This document shows positions 8,291-16,535 of a stretch of DNA of 64,000 bases, piece by piece. The position numbers were made by a program, and so were the translations under genes. Every line of letters starts with the position of its first letter. The stretch's first letter is position 1. The notes beneath the pieces were generated by a model. It had not been told where the DNA came from and did not search any database. It worked only from the letters and a program-made list of their open reading frames with translations. The DNA lies in NCBI RefSeq assembly GCF_004104055.1, contig NZ_QOVJ01000002.1, positions 558,001-622,000 on the forward strand, given 5' to 3'. The stretch comes from Leeuwenhoekiella aestuarii. Its GTDB lineage: Bacteria > Bacteroidota > Bacteroidia > Flavobacteriales > Flavobacteriaceae.

Positions 8291-10918
8291 ATGAGCGAAA
8301 ATTACGAAGATCCAAATTTAGACAATCCAGAAGAAGAACATTCAGGCGAAACCATTACCCGGGTAACGGGTATGTTTAAAGACTGGTTTCTTGACTACGC
8401 CTCGTATGTAATCTTAGAGCGCGCAGTTCCTGCAATAGAAGACGGCTTTAAGCCCGTGCAACGTCGTATCATGCATTCCATGAAAGATCTTGACGATGGG
8501 CGTTACAATAAAGTGGCCAATATTGTAGGGCACACCATGCAGTATCACCCCCACGGAGATGCAAGTATTGCTGATGCAATGGTACAAATGGGGCAAAAAG
8601 ATTTGCTTATAGATACGCAGGGAAACTGGGGAAACACCTTAACCGGTGATAGCGCTGCAGCATCAAGGTACATTGAAGCCAGGCTTTCAAAATTTGCGCT
8701 TGAAGTATTATTTAGTCCAAAAATTACGGAATGGCAATCCTCGTATGATGGGCGTCGCAAAGAACCTATAAATCTTCCGGTGAAGTTCCCGTTGCTTTTA
8801 GCTCAGGGAGCCGAAGGTATTGCGGTAGGTTTAAGCACAAAAGTTTTACCGCATAATTTCAACGAACTTATTGACGGTTCTATAAAACATCTTCAGGGGA
8901 AAAAATTTACACTTTTACCTGATTTTCCTTCTGCAGGAGAAGCAGATTTTAGTGATTATAAAGATGGAAAGCGCGGCGGAAGAGTTCGGGTTAGAGCTAA
9001 AATCAGTCAGCTTGATAAGAACACTTTAGTCATAACAGAAATCCCTTTTAGCACAACCACTACGTCGCTGATCGATAGTATTTTAAAGGCTAATGATAAA
9101 GGAAAGATTAAAGTAAAAAAAATAGAGGATAACACCTCTTCAGAAGTTGAGATACTGGTTCATTTGCCTGCAGGTCTTTCTCCAGACAAAACAATTGGAG
9201 CACTTTATGCCTTTACCAATTGTGAAGTTTCTATTTCGCCTTTAGGTTGTGTTATTGAAGATAATAAACCGCTCTTTGTAGGTGTTACCGAAATGCTTCG
9301 AATATCTACAGATCGTACTAAAGATCTTTTACGCCAAGAACTAGAAATTCAACTTCAGGAATTAGAAAATCAATGGCATTATGCTTCTTTAGAACGCATA
9401 TTTATAGAAAATAGAATTTACCGGGATATTGAAGAAGAAACAACCTGGGAAGGTGTGTTGAATGCAATAGATGAAGGGTTAAAGCCGCACATAGCGCATT
9501 TAAAAAGACCGGTGATCGAAGAAGATCTGGTACGCCTAACCGAGATACGAATCAAGCGAATTTCAAAATTTGATATTGATAAGGCCCAGCAAAAAATAGA
9601 AGCCTTAGAAGATGAGATTGCAGCGGTTAAGCATCATTTAGCAAATCTTACTGATTTTGCCATCGCATATTTCAAAAGACTTAAAAAAGAATATGGAGCA
9701 GGAAGGGAGCGTAAAACAGAGATCAAGCTTTTTGATGATATTGAAGCTTCAAAAGTAATTATTCGTAACACCAAGCTGTATGTAAACCGTAAAGAAGGTT
9801 TTATAGGTACCTCGCTTAAAAAAGATGAGTACGTTACAGATTGTGCAGATATTGATGATATCATTGTTTTTACCAAAGAAGGTAATATGATGGTAACCAA
9901 AGTGGATAGTAAAACTTTTATAGGGAAAGATATTATTCATGTAGCAGTATATAAGAAGAAAGACAAGCGCACCATCTATAATATGATTTATAGAGACGGA
10001 AAAGGAGGAGCTACTTATGTGAAGCGTTTTAATGTTACCAGCACCACACGTGACCGGGAATATCCGATGACTAAAGGGAAAAAGGGTTCTCAGGTCTTAT
10101 ATTTTTCTGCAAATCCTAATGGTGAAGCTGAAGTGGTTTCGGTGTATTTACGATCTGTAGGAAACGTGAAGAAACTGAAGTTTGATCTTGATTTTTCAGA
10201 TATTTTAATAAAAGGTCGAAATGCCAACGGAAACCTGGTTACTAAGCATTCTGTAAAAACTATCGATCTAAAAGAGAAAGGAGTTTCCACACTTAAACCT
10301 CGTAAAATTTGGTTTGATGATACGGTTCAACGTCTAAATGTTGATGGTCGCGGGGAGCTGCTTGGTGAATTTAAAGGAGAAGACCGATTGCTTATCATAA
10401 CGCAAGAAGGAATTGCAAAAACAATAACTCCGGAATTGACCACCCGTTTTGACGATAAAATGATCGTTCTTGAGAAATGGATTCCAGAGAAGCCAATATC
10501 AGCAATTTACTGGGACGGGAACAGAGCGCGTTATTACGTTAAACGTTTTCTTATTGAAAATCCTGAGAAAGAAGAATTCTTTGTTTCTGATCACGCTGAC
10601 ACGCAATTGGAGCTTATTTCAACTCAATACAGACCTGTGGTAGAAATGGTGTTTTACAAAGAACGAAATAAAGATCAAAAACCTAATGAACCTGTTGATA
10701 TCGAAGAGTTTATTGCAGTTAAAGGAATCAATGCATTAGGAAATCAATTTTATACAGAAAAACTTAAACAAATAAATTTACTTGACCCGCTGCCTTACCA
10801 AGAGGAAGTTCCTGAAGAATCAGAAACTACCGATGAATCAACTTCACATTCTGAAAGCTCATCTAGTCACGATACCGATGAAGATACAGGAGACGCTACT
10901 CAAGGGTCATTATTTTAA
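8291..10918 (+). CDS. parC: DNA topoisomerase IV subunit A
   Basis: The DNA-breaking subunit of topoisomerase IV. The catalytic tyrosine is Y127 in A-A-A-S-R-Y-I-E. The QRDR-equivalent stretch around residues 80-95 includes H-P-H-G-D-A-S-I. The N-terminal breakage-reunion domain is followed by a coiled coil (about residues 400-450) and a diverged beta-pinwheel C-terminal domain. The last 40 residues are acidic and serine-rich, a low-complexity tail. The length of 875 residues is normal for Bacteroidota ParC. It follows parE directly and ends three bases before mscL. Confidence 0.95.
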   Translation: MSENYEDPNLDNPEEEHSGETITRVTGMFKDWFLDYASYVILERAVPAIEDGFKPVQRRIMHSMKDLDDGRYNKVANIVGHTMQYHPHGDASIADAMVQMGQKDLLIDTQGNWGNTLTGDSAAASRYIEARLSKFALEVLFSPKITEWQSSYDGRRKEPINLPVKFPLLLAQGAEGIAVGLSTKVLPHNFNELIDGSIKHLQGKKFTLLPDFPSAGEADFSDYKDGKRGGRVRVRAKISQLDKNTLVITEIPFSTTTTSLIDSILKANDKGKIKVKKIEDNTSSEVEILVHLPAGLSPDKTIGALYAFTNCEVSISPLGCVIEDNKPLFVGVTEMLRISTDRTKDLLRQELEIQLQELENQWHYASLERIFIENRIYRDIEEETTWEGVLNAIDEGLKPHIAHLKRPVIEEDLVRLTEIRIKRISKFDIDKAQQKIEALEDEIAAVKHHLANLTDFAIAYFKRLKKEYGAGRERKTEIKLFDDIEASKVIIRNTKLYVNRKEGFIGTSLKKDEYVTDCADIDDIIVFTKEGNMMVTKVDSKTFIGKDIIHVAVYKKKDKRTIYNMIYRDGKGGATYVKRFNVTSTTRDREYPMTKGKKGSQVLYFSANPNGEAEVVSVYLRSVGNVKKLKFDLDFSDILIKGRNANGNLVTKHSVKTIDLKEKGVSTLKPRKIWFDDTVQRLNVDGRGELLGEFKGEDRLLIITQEGIAKTITPELTTRFDDKMIVLEKWIPEKPISAIYWDGNRARYYVKRFLIENPEKEEFFVSDHADTQLELISTQYRPVVEMVFYKERNKDQKPNEPVDIEEFIAVKGINALGNQFYTEKLKQINLLDPLPYQEEVPEESETTDESTSHSESSSSHDTDEDTGDATQGSLF

Positions 10919-10921
10919 GAT

Positions 10922-11368
10922 ATGGGTTTAATACAAGAGTTTAAAAATTTTGCCGTAAAAGGCAATATGGTTGATATCGCCGTAGGTGTCATAATTGGAG
11001 CGGCTTTTCAAAAAGTTATAGATGTTTTAGTCAAGCAGGTTATGATGCCGCCTTTAACATTGCTTACCGACGGAGTTAATTTTGCAAACAAGCAACTGAT
11101 TTTAAGGGAGGCCTATACAAAAACTGATGGGTCTGAAGTTGAGCAAGTTGCAATAGGATACGGAGAATTAATCACGGTTTTTATAGATTTTTTCATCATT
11201 TCATTAGTCGTTTTTACTATAGTTAAGCTTATGAATAGCTTACGAGCTAAGAGTGAAGATGAGAAAAATCCAACTGTAGAAACACCTAAAAACATTCAAT
11301 TACTTGCTAAGATGAATGAGCTTCTTGAGGAGCAAAATAGAATTCTTACGAAGAATAATTCTAAATAG
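10922..11368 (+). CDS. mscL: Large-conductance mechanosensitive channel
   Basis: MscL is a homopentameric inner-membrane channel that opens under hypo-osmotic tension. The 148-residue protein begins with the family's amphipathic N-terminus (E-F-K-N-F-A-V-K-G-N), followed by TM1 with D-I-A-V-G-V-I-I-G-A-A-F. A periplasmic loop of about 50 residues precedes TM2 (residues 80-102), and the C-terminal helix is charged. It starts three bases after the parC stop, so translation is probably coupled to the topoisomerase operon. I see no functional link to topoisomerase IV beyond this placement. Confidence 0.95.
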   Translation: MGLIQEFKNFAVKGNMVDIAVGVIIGAAFQKVIDVLVKQVMMPPLTLLTDGVNFANKQLILREAYTKTDGSEVEQVAIGYGELITVFIDFFIISLVVFTIVKLMNSLRAKSEDEKNPTVETPKNIQLLAKMNELLEEQNRILTKNNSK

Positions 11369-11481
11369 AAGATGTGTTTTAAGTCTTAAAAAATCAAATC
11401 GATTAATGTTCCTTTTTCTTTGCTGAACTACATAATATTTCAGTATTTTAGTTTTAATTAACAGAAAGTACAGGGGATATA

Positions 11482-13539
11482 ATGATCAAAAAAATAGCAA
11501 CGAAACACTATTGGATTTCCCTCCTCTGTTTTTTGGTACCGGCAGGCCTGTGTATTTCTATTTATATGAATTTTAAGGCAGATCTACCGCAACACCTTTC
11601 TGATCAAATACAACTTACAGGGAGCCTTGCGGCTCAAGATTTTAAACGTACGGTTCGAAACAATGTACAGGCCATTCATAATCTGGCAGAACGTATACAA
11701 GAAACCGATGGTGAATATTATGACTTTTGGAAACAAGATGCAAAGCGCTTACTTAGACAAAATGAGTCTCTCACTTTTGTAGAGTTAATCTCTGAAGAAG
11801 GTATTGTTAAGGACATTTATCCAAGAGTGAAAAATCAATCTGCAATAGGTCTTGATATCACTAAGCTAGACTATAGGTATTCAGATTGGAAAACAAAATC
11901 TAAAAAAGGAATTACCAATATTACGCAATGGCTACAGCTATCACAGGGGGGTAATTCTTTTCTTATTGATGTGCCTGTTTACTTTGATGACACTTTTGAT
12001 GGAACTGTAACTGGTGGAATGAATTTTAATGCAGAATTTGATCGTTTGAGCTATTACTTAGAGGATTTTGCTATTAAAATTGAAGATGAAGAGGGAACGG
12101 CTTTTTATAGCTTTAATAACTTTGATGCCGCTCAAAATGATCCTCAATATATTTTTGATACCTCGATGGTTATGGATTCTGACATCGAAGAATCTTGGCA
12201 TTTTCAATTAACATTTGCAGATCCTACTATTTTTGCAGACAAGCTTAAGGTTGCTAATTTGGCACTTGGATTTGGCTTGTTACTATCATTATGCATAGGG
12301 CTGTTACAATTCTTCAATAGCAATTCACGCATTGCAACTAAAGAGGCCCTGGAAACCAACAAAAAACTACAGTTGGTTAACACAGCTTTAGAACAACAAA
12401 CTGAAAACGCAAAGTTAGCATCTGTCGCCAAGTCAGAATTTCTATCTAACATGAGTCATGAAATACGAACACCACTCCATGCAATTGTGGGTATTACAGA
12501 CCTTATAGACTCTGGGAATACTAATTTTGAAGAAGAACATTATTTAGAACTTTTAAAAAAGTCTTCTAAAACCTTACTCAATTTAATCAATGATATTTTA
12601 CGCTTAGACAGGATTGAGTCTGGTTTTGTAGATGTTGCTCATATAGAATTCAGTCCCGCCTCTGTATTAGAAAGTATAGTCTCTTTTCACAATCAAATAA
12701 TAGAACATAAAGGTCTTGATCTGTCTTTGAAAGTCAATTCTTCAAAAAGTAAAACTGCTTTGGGGGATCGTGCTAAGTTTGAACAGATTATCACCAATAT
12801 CCTTAGCAATGCTATTAAGTTTACCAATTCAGGAAGTATTCTCGTTATATATGATGAAAAGGAGGTTAATGAGCAAATAGATCTTAAAATAACCATAAAA
12901 GATACGGGTATAGGGATACCTAAAGAAAAAATAAGTCAGATATTTGAACGCTTTATACAACTCGATACCGGCACTCGTAAAAAACACTCTGGAGGGGGAT
13001 TAGGTTTAGCGATCGCTCAACATCTTACTCAACTTCTTAATGGAAACATAGAAGTCACTAGTGAAGAAGGTAAAGGATCAGAGTTTATAATCAATCTTAA
13101 ATTTGATTGTTTGCAAGCACCAACTGAAAAAAGAGAGGAGCACTTCAAAAGAGCGTTGCCAGAGCTAAACATTTTAGCTGTAGACGATAATAAATTGAAT
13201 GTTGTGATTTTATCTCAACTTCTCAAAAAGATAGGCTTATGTACAGATATAGCTTATAATGGAACTGAAGCCGTAGAGAAAGCCAAAGCTAAAAATTATG
13301 ATTTGATTTTTATGGATATACATATGCCAGATATTGATGGTTTTGAGGCTACCCGGCAAATAAAAAGCACTCAAAAAAACACTATAGTAATGGGGCTTTC
13401 TGCTGACACTACTTTAAATTCAATCAATGAAGGTATGAGCTGCGGAATGAGTACTTATCTAACTAAACCTATAGATAAAAACAAGCTAATCGCTGTTATT
13501 GAAGATTATTTTGGTTCCACTTCAAGAAATGTAGTATAA
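11482..13539 (+). CDS. Hybrid sensor histidine kinase / response regulator
   Basis: A 685-residue membrane kinase. An N-terminal membrane helix (about residues 10-30) is followed by an extracytoplasmic sensor domain of some 220 residues (CHASE-like length, not assigned further) and a second helix (about 258-280). Then come a coiled linker, a HisKA domain with H326 in M-S-H-E-I-R-T-P, and a HATPase domain with N-I-L-S-N-A-I-K-F-T and G-G-G-L-G-L-A-I. The C-terminal receiver domain has a predicted phospho-acceptor D612 in F-M-D-I-H-M-P. No separate output domain or partner gene lies beside it, so the signal and target are unknown. Confidence 0.92.
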   Translation: MIKKIATKHYWISLLCFLVPAGLCISIYMNFKADLPQHLSDQIQLTGSLAAQDFKRTVRNNVQAIHNLAERIQETDGEYYDFWKQDAKRLLRQNESLTFVELISEEGIVKDIYPRVKNQSAIGLDITKLDYRYSDWKTKSKKGITNITQWLQLSQGGNSFLIDVPVYFDDTFDGTVTGGMNFNAEFDRLSYYLEDFAIKIEDEEGTAFYSFNNFDAAQNDPQYIFDTSMVMDSDIEESWHFQLTFADPTIFADKLKVANLALGFGLLLSLCIGLLQFFNSNSRIATKEALETNKKLQLVNTALEQQTENAKLASVAKSEFLSNMSHEIRTPLHAIVGITDLIDSGNTNFEEEHYLELLKKSSKTLLNLINDILRLDRIESGFVDVAHIEFSPASVLESIVSFHNQIIEHKGLDLSLKVNSSKSKTALGDRAKFEQIITNILSNAIKFTNSGSILVIYDEKEVNEQIDLKITIKDTGIGIPKEKISQIFERFIQLDTGTRKKHSGGGLGLAIAQHLTQLLNGNIEVTSEEGKGSEFIINLKFDCLQAPTEKREEHFKRALPELNILAVDDNKLNVVILSQLLKKIGLCTDIAYNGTEAVEKAKAKNYDLIFMDIHMPDIDGFEATRQIKSTQKNTIVMGLSADTTLNSINEGMSCGMSTYLTKPIDKNKLIAVIEDYFGSTSRNVV

Positions 13540-13576
13540 CCGCTTATAGTATTTCAAAACACCCTAGCTACAGAAG

Positions 13577-13954
13577 CTATTCAATTTTTGTTACCGTACC
13601 TTTTTGTTTTTTGGTTTCACCTACAAGTGCATATTCAAACGTATAGGTGTTTTCTTTGGTAGTTAATATTTTAAAGTGGATCGCTTTGTGATCTATCATA
13701 GAGCTGGGGTTGATCTTTTCTGCTATGTATTCACAATCATTAATCCATCTAATATTTGAAGAATCTGCCTGGCCTTGGTAAAAATCAATTTCAAGGGTAT
13801 CATTGCGCGTAAAAGTAGTCTTGACTACTTCCCCATTCAAATACGTTTCAAACTCAAACTTACCCGTTTTAAAATCAGTACAATTTCTTTCCTGATCGTA
13901 GCAACCCACTAAGGTTGCCAGGGCTATAAGTAGTAAAATAAATCTCTTAATCAT
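13577..13954 (-). CDS. Small predicted lipoprotein
   Basis: I place the start at the ATG at 13954 rather than upstream at 14002. From 13954 the protein begins M-I-K-R-F-I-L-L-L-I-A-L, with a lipobox L-V-G-C, a standard type II signal; the longer reading would bury it. The mature part (about 107 residues) starts Y-D-Q-E-R-N-C-T-D-F-K-T-G and is rich in beta-strand-like segments. I recall related flavobacterial proteins beside topoisomerase IV genes, sometimes mislabelled as topoisomerase; there is no topoisomerase motif here. It is convergent with the histidine kinase. Function unknown. Confidence 0.75.
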   Translation of the reverse strand: MIKRFILLLIALATLVGCYDQERNCTDFKTGKFEFETYLNGEVVKTTFTRNDTLEIDFYQGQADSSNIRWINDCEYIAEKINPSSMIDHKAIHFKILTTKENTYTFEYALVGETKKQKGTVTKIE

Positions 13955-14008
13955 AGTGCTGTAAAAATACGGCTTAATGATCAAGATCTGATAATTATAC
14001 ACTAGAGA

Positions 14009-14446
14009 TTAGGGTAAGAAATTTTTAAAGGTTCCATCTTTATAGAATATAACAATTCGTTCTATTTCAGAATTTGAGTCAGTTCTTAATTCAGGCTGAT
14101 TTTGATATTCCTGAGGTGTTTGGTACTTAGTTTCTTTTTGCTCAGATTCTTTTTGCTCTTCAAAATTTGCTTCTAATTGATTCGCGCTGTTTTTCCCAGG
14201 AGGGATAGTTACAGCAGATTTTTTAGGAAAACTTCCTTTACCATTCAATAACCAATACAATTCAACTTCAGGAAAAGCTGCAATGATCTTCATGACAAAT
14301 TCCAAGCTTGGTTTGTTGCGACCAGAAATAATATGCGATATAGAAGAACGGCCTACATCTATTGCATCTGCAAATGATGTAGCATTTAAATCATACTCGT
14401 CCATCACTTTTTGCAGTCGCTTACTAAATTGATCACTGTTTACCAT
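14009..14446 (-). CDS. XRE-family helix-turn-helix transcriptional regulator
   Basis: A 145-residue DNA-binding protein. Residues about 8-62 form an XRE/Cro-type HTH (F-S-K-R-L-Q-K-V-M-D, T-S-F-A-D-A-I-D-V-G-R-S-S-I-S-H-I), followed by a Y-W-L-L-N-G-K-G-S-F element common in Bacteroidota XRE proteins. The C-terminal half is polar and E/Q-rich and ends in a short beta-like segment. It is transcribed away from an M14 carboxypeptidase. The interval between them holds five palindromes TTACAnnTGTAA, which are the obvious candidate operators. Autorepression together with control of the divergent gene is an inference. Confidence 0.88.
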   Translation of the reverse strand: MVNSDQFSKRLQKVMDEYDLNATSFADAIDVGRSSISHIISGRNKPSLEFVMKIIAAFPEVELYWLLNGKGSFPKKSAVTIPPGKNSANQLEANFEEQKESEQKETKYQTPQEYQNQPELRTDSNSEIERIVIFYKDGTFKNFLP

Positions 14447-14473
14447 TGTAAAATAGGTATTGCTTTTTAAGTG

Positions 14474-14724
14474 TTACAAATGTAAAATAAATAATTCCAT
14501 TTGACACGTTACATTTGTGAACTACAAGTTTATACATTGAATTAATACATCAATTAGTGCTGATTAATATCCTTAAAACAAATCAATTAAGATGCATATT
14601 TGTAGCTTAAGGAATATTTCCGATATTATGCATAAACACCTGCTCGCAATCATTTACAGTTGTAAACAAAGAGCTTGAACCACGTTGTTTACAATTGTAA
14701 ATAATTGAATGTTTACATTTGTAA
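14474..14724. promoter_or_regulatory. Five-copy palindromic operator cluster TTACAnnTGTAA
   Basis: Five near-identical 12-bp palindromes lie between the divergent XRE gene and the M14 peptidase gene: 14474-14485 (AA centre), 14509-14520 (TT centre, one mismatch TGTGA), 14654-14665 (GT centre), 14689-14700 (AT centre, perfect) and 14713-14724 (TT centre). Two sites sit close to the XRE start and three just upstream of the peptidase start. The TT-centred sites also contain TACATTTG, which fits the Bacteroidota -7 consensus TAnnTTTG, so a bound repressor could block the promoter directly. Which protein binds is not shown; XRE is first choice and the Lrp protein at 15969 the alternative. Confidence 0.75.
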
Positions 14725-14734
14725 TTCAATTTTT

Positions 14735-15913
14735 ATGATGAATTATTCTGCTTTAAAAGATTGGCATAACAGCCATAAAGAGTCTGCCCTTATTGGGAGG
14801 TATATTACACTCCATAACATTCAACCTTTAATAGACAAGCTATCTGGCTTATTCTCTGTAGCAGTTTTAGGATATTCTGTTGAAAACAGACCTATTTCTA
14901 AAGTCACATTTGGTACAGGGCCAATAAATATCCTAGGATGGTCTCAGATGCACGGTAACGAGAGTACAACTACCAAGGCGCTCTTTGATCTTTTTCACTG
15001 GTTTGATAGTAATAAAGAAGAATCTACGGTTAATAGGCTTCTAACTGAATTTACGTTCACGATGGTCCCTATGCTGAATCCTGACGGAGCTGAGGCTTAT
15101 ACACGCATCAATGCAAATAAAGTTGATCTTAACCGGGATGCGCAAGATTGCACACAACCAGAAAGCCTTATTCTTAAAGAGCTTTACACCTCCTTAAAAC
15201 CTGATTACTGTCTCAACCTACACGGGCAGCGTACAATATTTGGAGTTGGCAAGCCTCCCAAGAGTGCAATAGTTTCCTTTTTGTCACCTTCTCAGGATGC
15301 ACTGCGTACTGTAACCCATTCTCGAAAGAAGGGTATGGCTATAATTTCCGATTTAAACGAAATGCTTCAGGAGTTTATACCTGATTCTGTAGGGCGGTAT
15401 GATGATGGTTTTAATATCAATTGCGTGGGCGATACGCTTCAACATAAAAATATACCCACTATACTTTTTGAAGCGGGTCATTTTCCGGGAGATTATGACC
15501 GAGAAACGACCCGAGTTTTTATGTTTTTATCATTAATTCGCGTTTTTGAGTCGGTTTTATTGCTTAAATCTGAAGAAACGCCCTCCTCAAATTCCTATTT
15601 TTCTATTCCTGAGAACAAAAAATGCTTTTTTGACTACATCATTCGCAATATAGATTTACCCGAAATAGGAGTGACAGATATAGCCATTCAATTTGAAGAA
15701 AAACTAGTTGGAGATCAGCTGAATTTCATCCCTAAAATTGCGCAAATAGCTGAATTGGTTGACTTTATTGGTCATTTAGAAATTGACTTAGCCTCTAAAA
15801 AACCACGTGTTCCAGCTGATTTTAGTTTTGAAATCGGAAATATTATTGAAGAAATTCAAGTAAATGGCAAATTACCTACAACGTTTTCGGTAAAAAGCAA
15901 CAATATATTGTGA
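14735..15913 (+). CDS. M14-family zinc carboxypeptidase
   Basis: A cytoplasmic-looking metallopeptidase of the M14 fold. Zinc ligands H73 and E76 are seen in M-H-G-N-E. Further family motifs are N-P-D-G-A-E-A-Y, V-D-L-N-R-D-A, a third-ligand histidine in N-L-H-G-Q-R, and the catalytic glutamate region L-F-E-A-G-H-F-P-G. I see no signal peptide. I use the ATG at 14735 (a second ATG is at 14738); an in-frame TTG at 14705 would put the last operator inside the gene. The protein is then 392 residues. The substrate is unknown; many flavobacteria carry such a protein upstream of an Lrp/AsnC gene. Confidence 0.85.
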   Translation: MMNYSALKDWHNSHKESALIGRYITLHNIQPLIDKLSGLFSVAVLGYSVENRPISKVTFGTGPINILGWSQMHGNESTTTKALFDLFHWFDSNKEESTVNRLLTEFTFTMVPMLNPDGAEAYTRINANKVDLNRDAQDCTQPESLILKELYTSLKPDYCLNLHGQRTIFGVGKPPKSAIVSFLSPSQDALRTVTHSRKKGMAIISDLNEMLQEFIPDSVGRYDDGFNINCVGDTLQHKNIPTILFEAGHFPGDYDRETTRVFMFLSLIRVFESVLLLKSEETPSSNSYFSIPENKKCFFDYIIRNIDLPEIGVTDIAIQFEEKLVGDQLNFIPKIAQIAELVDFIGHLEIDLASKKPRVPADFSFEIGNIIEEIQVNGKLPTTFSVKSNNIL

Positions 15914-15968
15914 ATTGTTCAGTGATTTTGTGTTATTTTTGATTTATATATAATTTAATCAATTAATA

Positions 15969-16448
15969 ATGGCAAAATTCAAATTAGACGAGGTTGATCA
16001 TCAGATCTTAGATATGTTGATAGAGAATACCAGAACACCTTTTACAGATATAGCTAAAAAGTTATTAATCTCTGCAGGTACGGTTCACGTACGTGTAAAA
16101 AAAATGGAAGAAGCTGGTATCATTGTAGGATCATCGTTAACGCTTGACTATGCTAAACTAGGTTATTCTTTTATCGCTTATGTAGGCATATACATCAATA
16201 AAACAAGTCAAACTACATTTGTTTTGGAGCGTATTAATCAAATTCCTTATGTTACGGTAGCACATGTTACTACCGGGAAGTTCAATATTTTCTGTAAAGT
16301 ACGTGCTAAGAATACTGAGCATGCTAAAAACATTATCTTTATGTTAGATGATATTGAGGGTGTTTATCGTACCGAAACGATGATATCTCTTGATGAAAGC
16401 ATCAATGATAAAAAGCGCTTAATGCACAGTATTTTTCAAGACCTTTAA
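15969..16448 (+). CDS. Lrp/AsnC-family transcriptional regulator
   Basis: A 159-residue regulator. The N-terminal winged HTH (residues about 5-55) has D-H-Q-I-L-D-M-L-I-E-N-T-R and A-K-K-L-L-I-S-A-G-T-V-H-V-R-V. The rest is a RAM/AsnC ligand-binding domain with the typical V-T-T-G-x-F-N-I stretch. Lrp proteins usually sense amino acids. Its position 55 bases after the M14 carboxypeptidase suggests it could respond to peptide-derived amino acids; that is inference. A TATTTTTG box at 15934-15941 with a TTG 16 bases upstream may be its own promoter. A terminator follows. Confidence 0.92.
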   Translation: MAKFKLDEVDHQILDMLIENTRTPFTDIAKKLLISAGTVHVRVKKMEEAGIIVGSSLTLDYAKLGYSFIAYVGIYINKTSQTTFVLERINQIPYVTVAHVTTGKFNIFCKVRAKNTEHAKNIIFMLDDIEGVYRTETMISLDESINDKKRLMHSIFQDL

Positions 16449-16478
16449 AGTAAACCAAAGAATATTTTAATATAATAT

Positions 16479-16510
16479 ACCCTTTGGCTTTACTGGCAAA
16501 GGGTTTTTTA
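16479..16510 (+). terminator. Intrinsic terminator after the Lrp gene
   Basis: An 8-bp stem (16479-16486 with 16497-16504) around a 10-base loop is followed by a T run (16504-16509). It isolates the Lrp gene from ppc. Confidence 0.85.
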
Positions 16511-16535
16511 TTTACTATAAATCAGAAACTAACTT

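Noticed and set aside
13564-13590. Stem TAGCT/AGCTA as a terminator for the histidine kinase
   Set aside because: Only five base pairs, and the T run falls in the coding end of the convergent gene.
13955-14002. Longer start for the small lipoprotein at 13577
   Set aside because: It would move the lipobox to residue 34, too far from the N-terminus.
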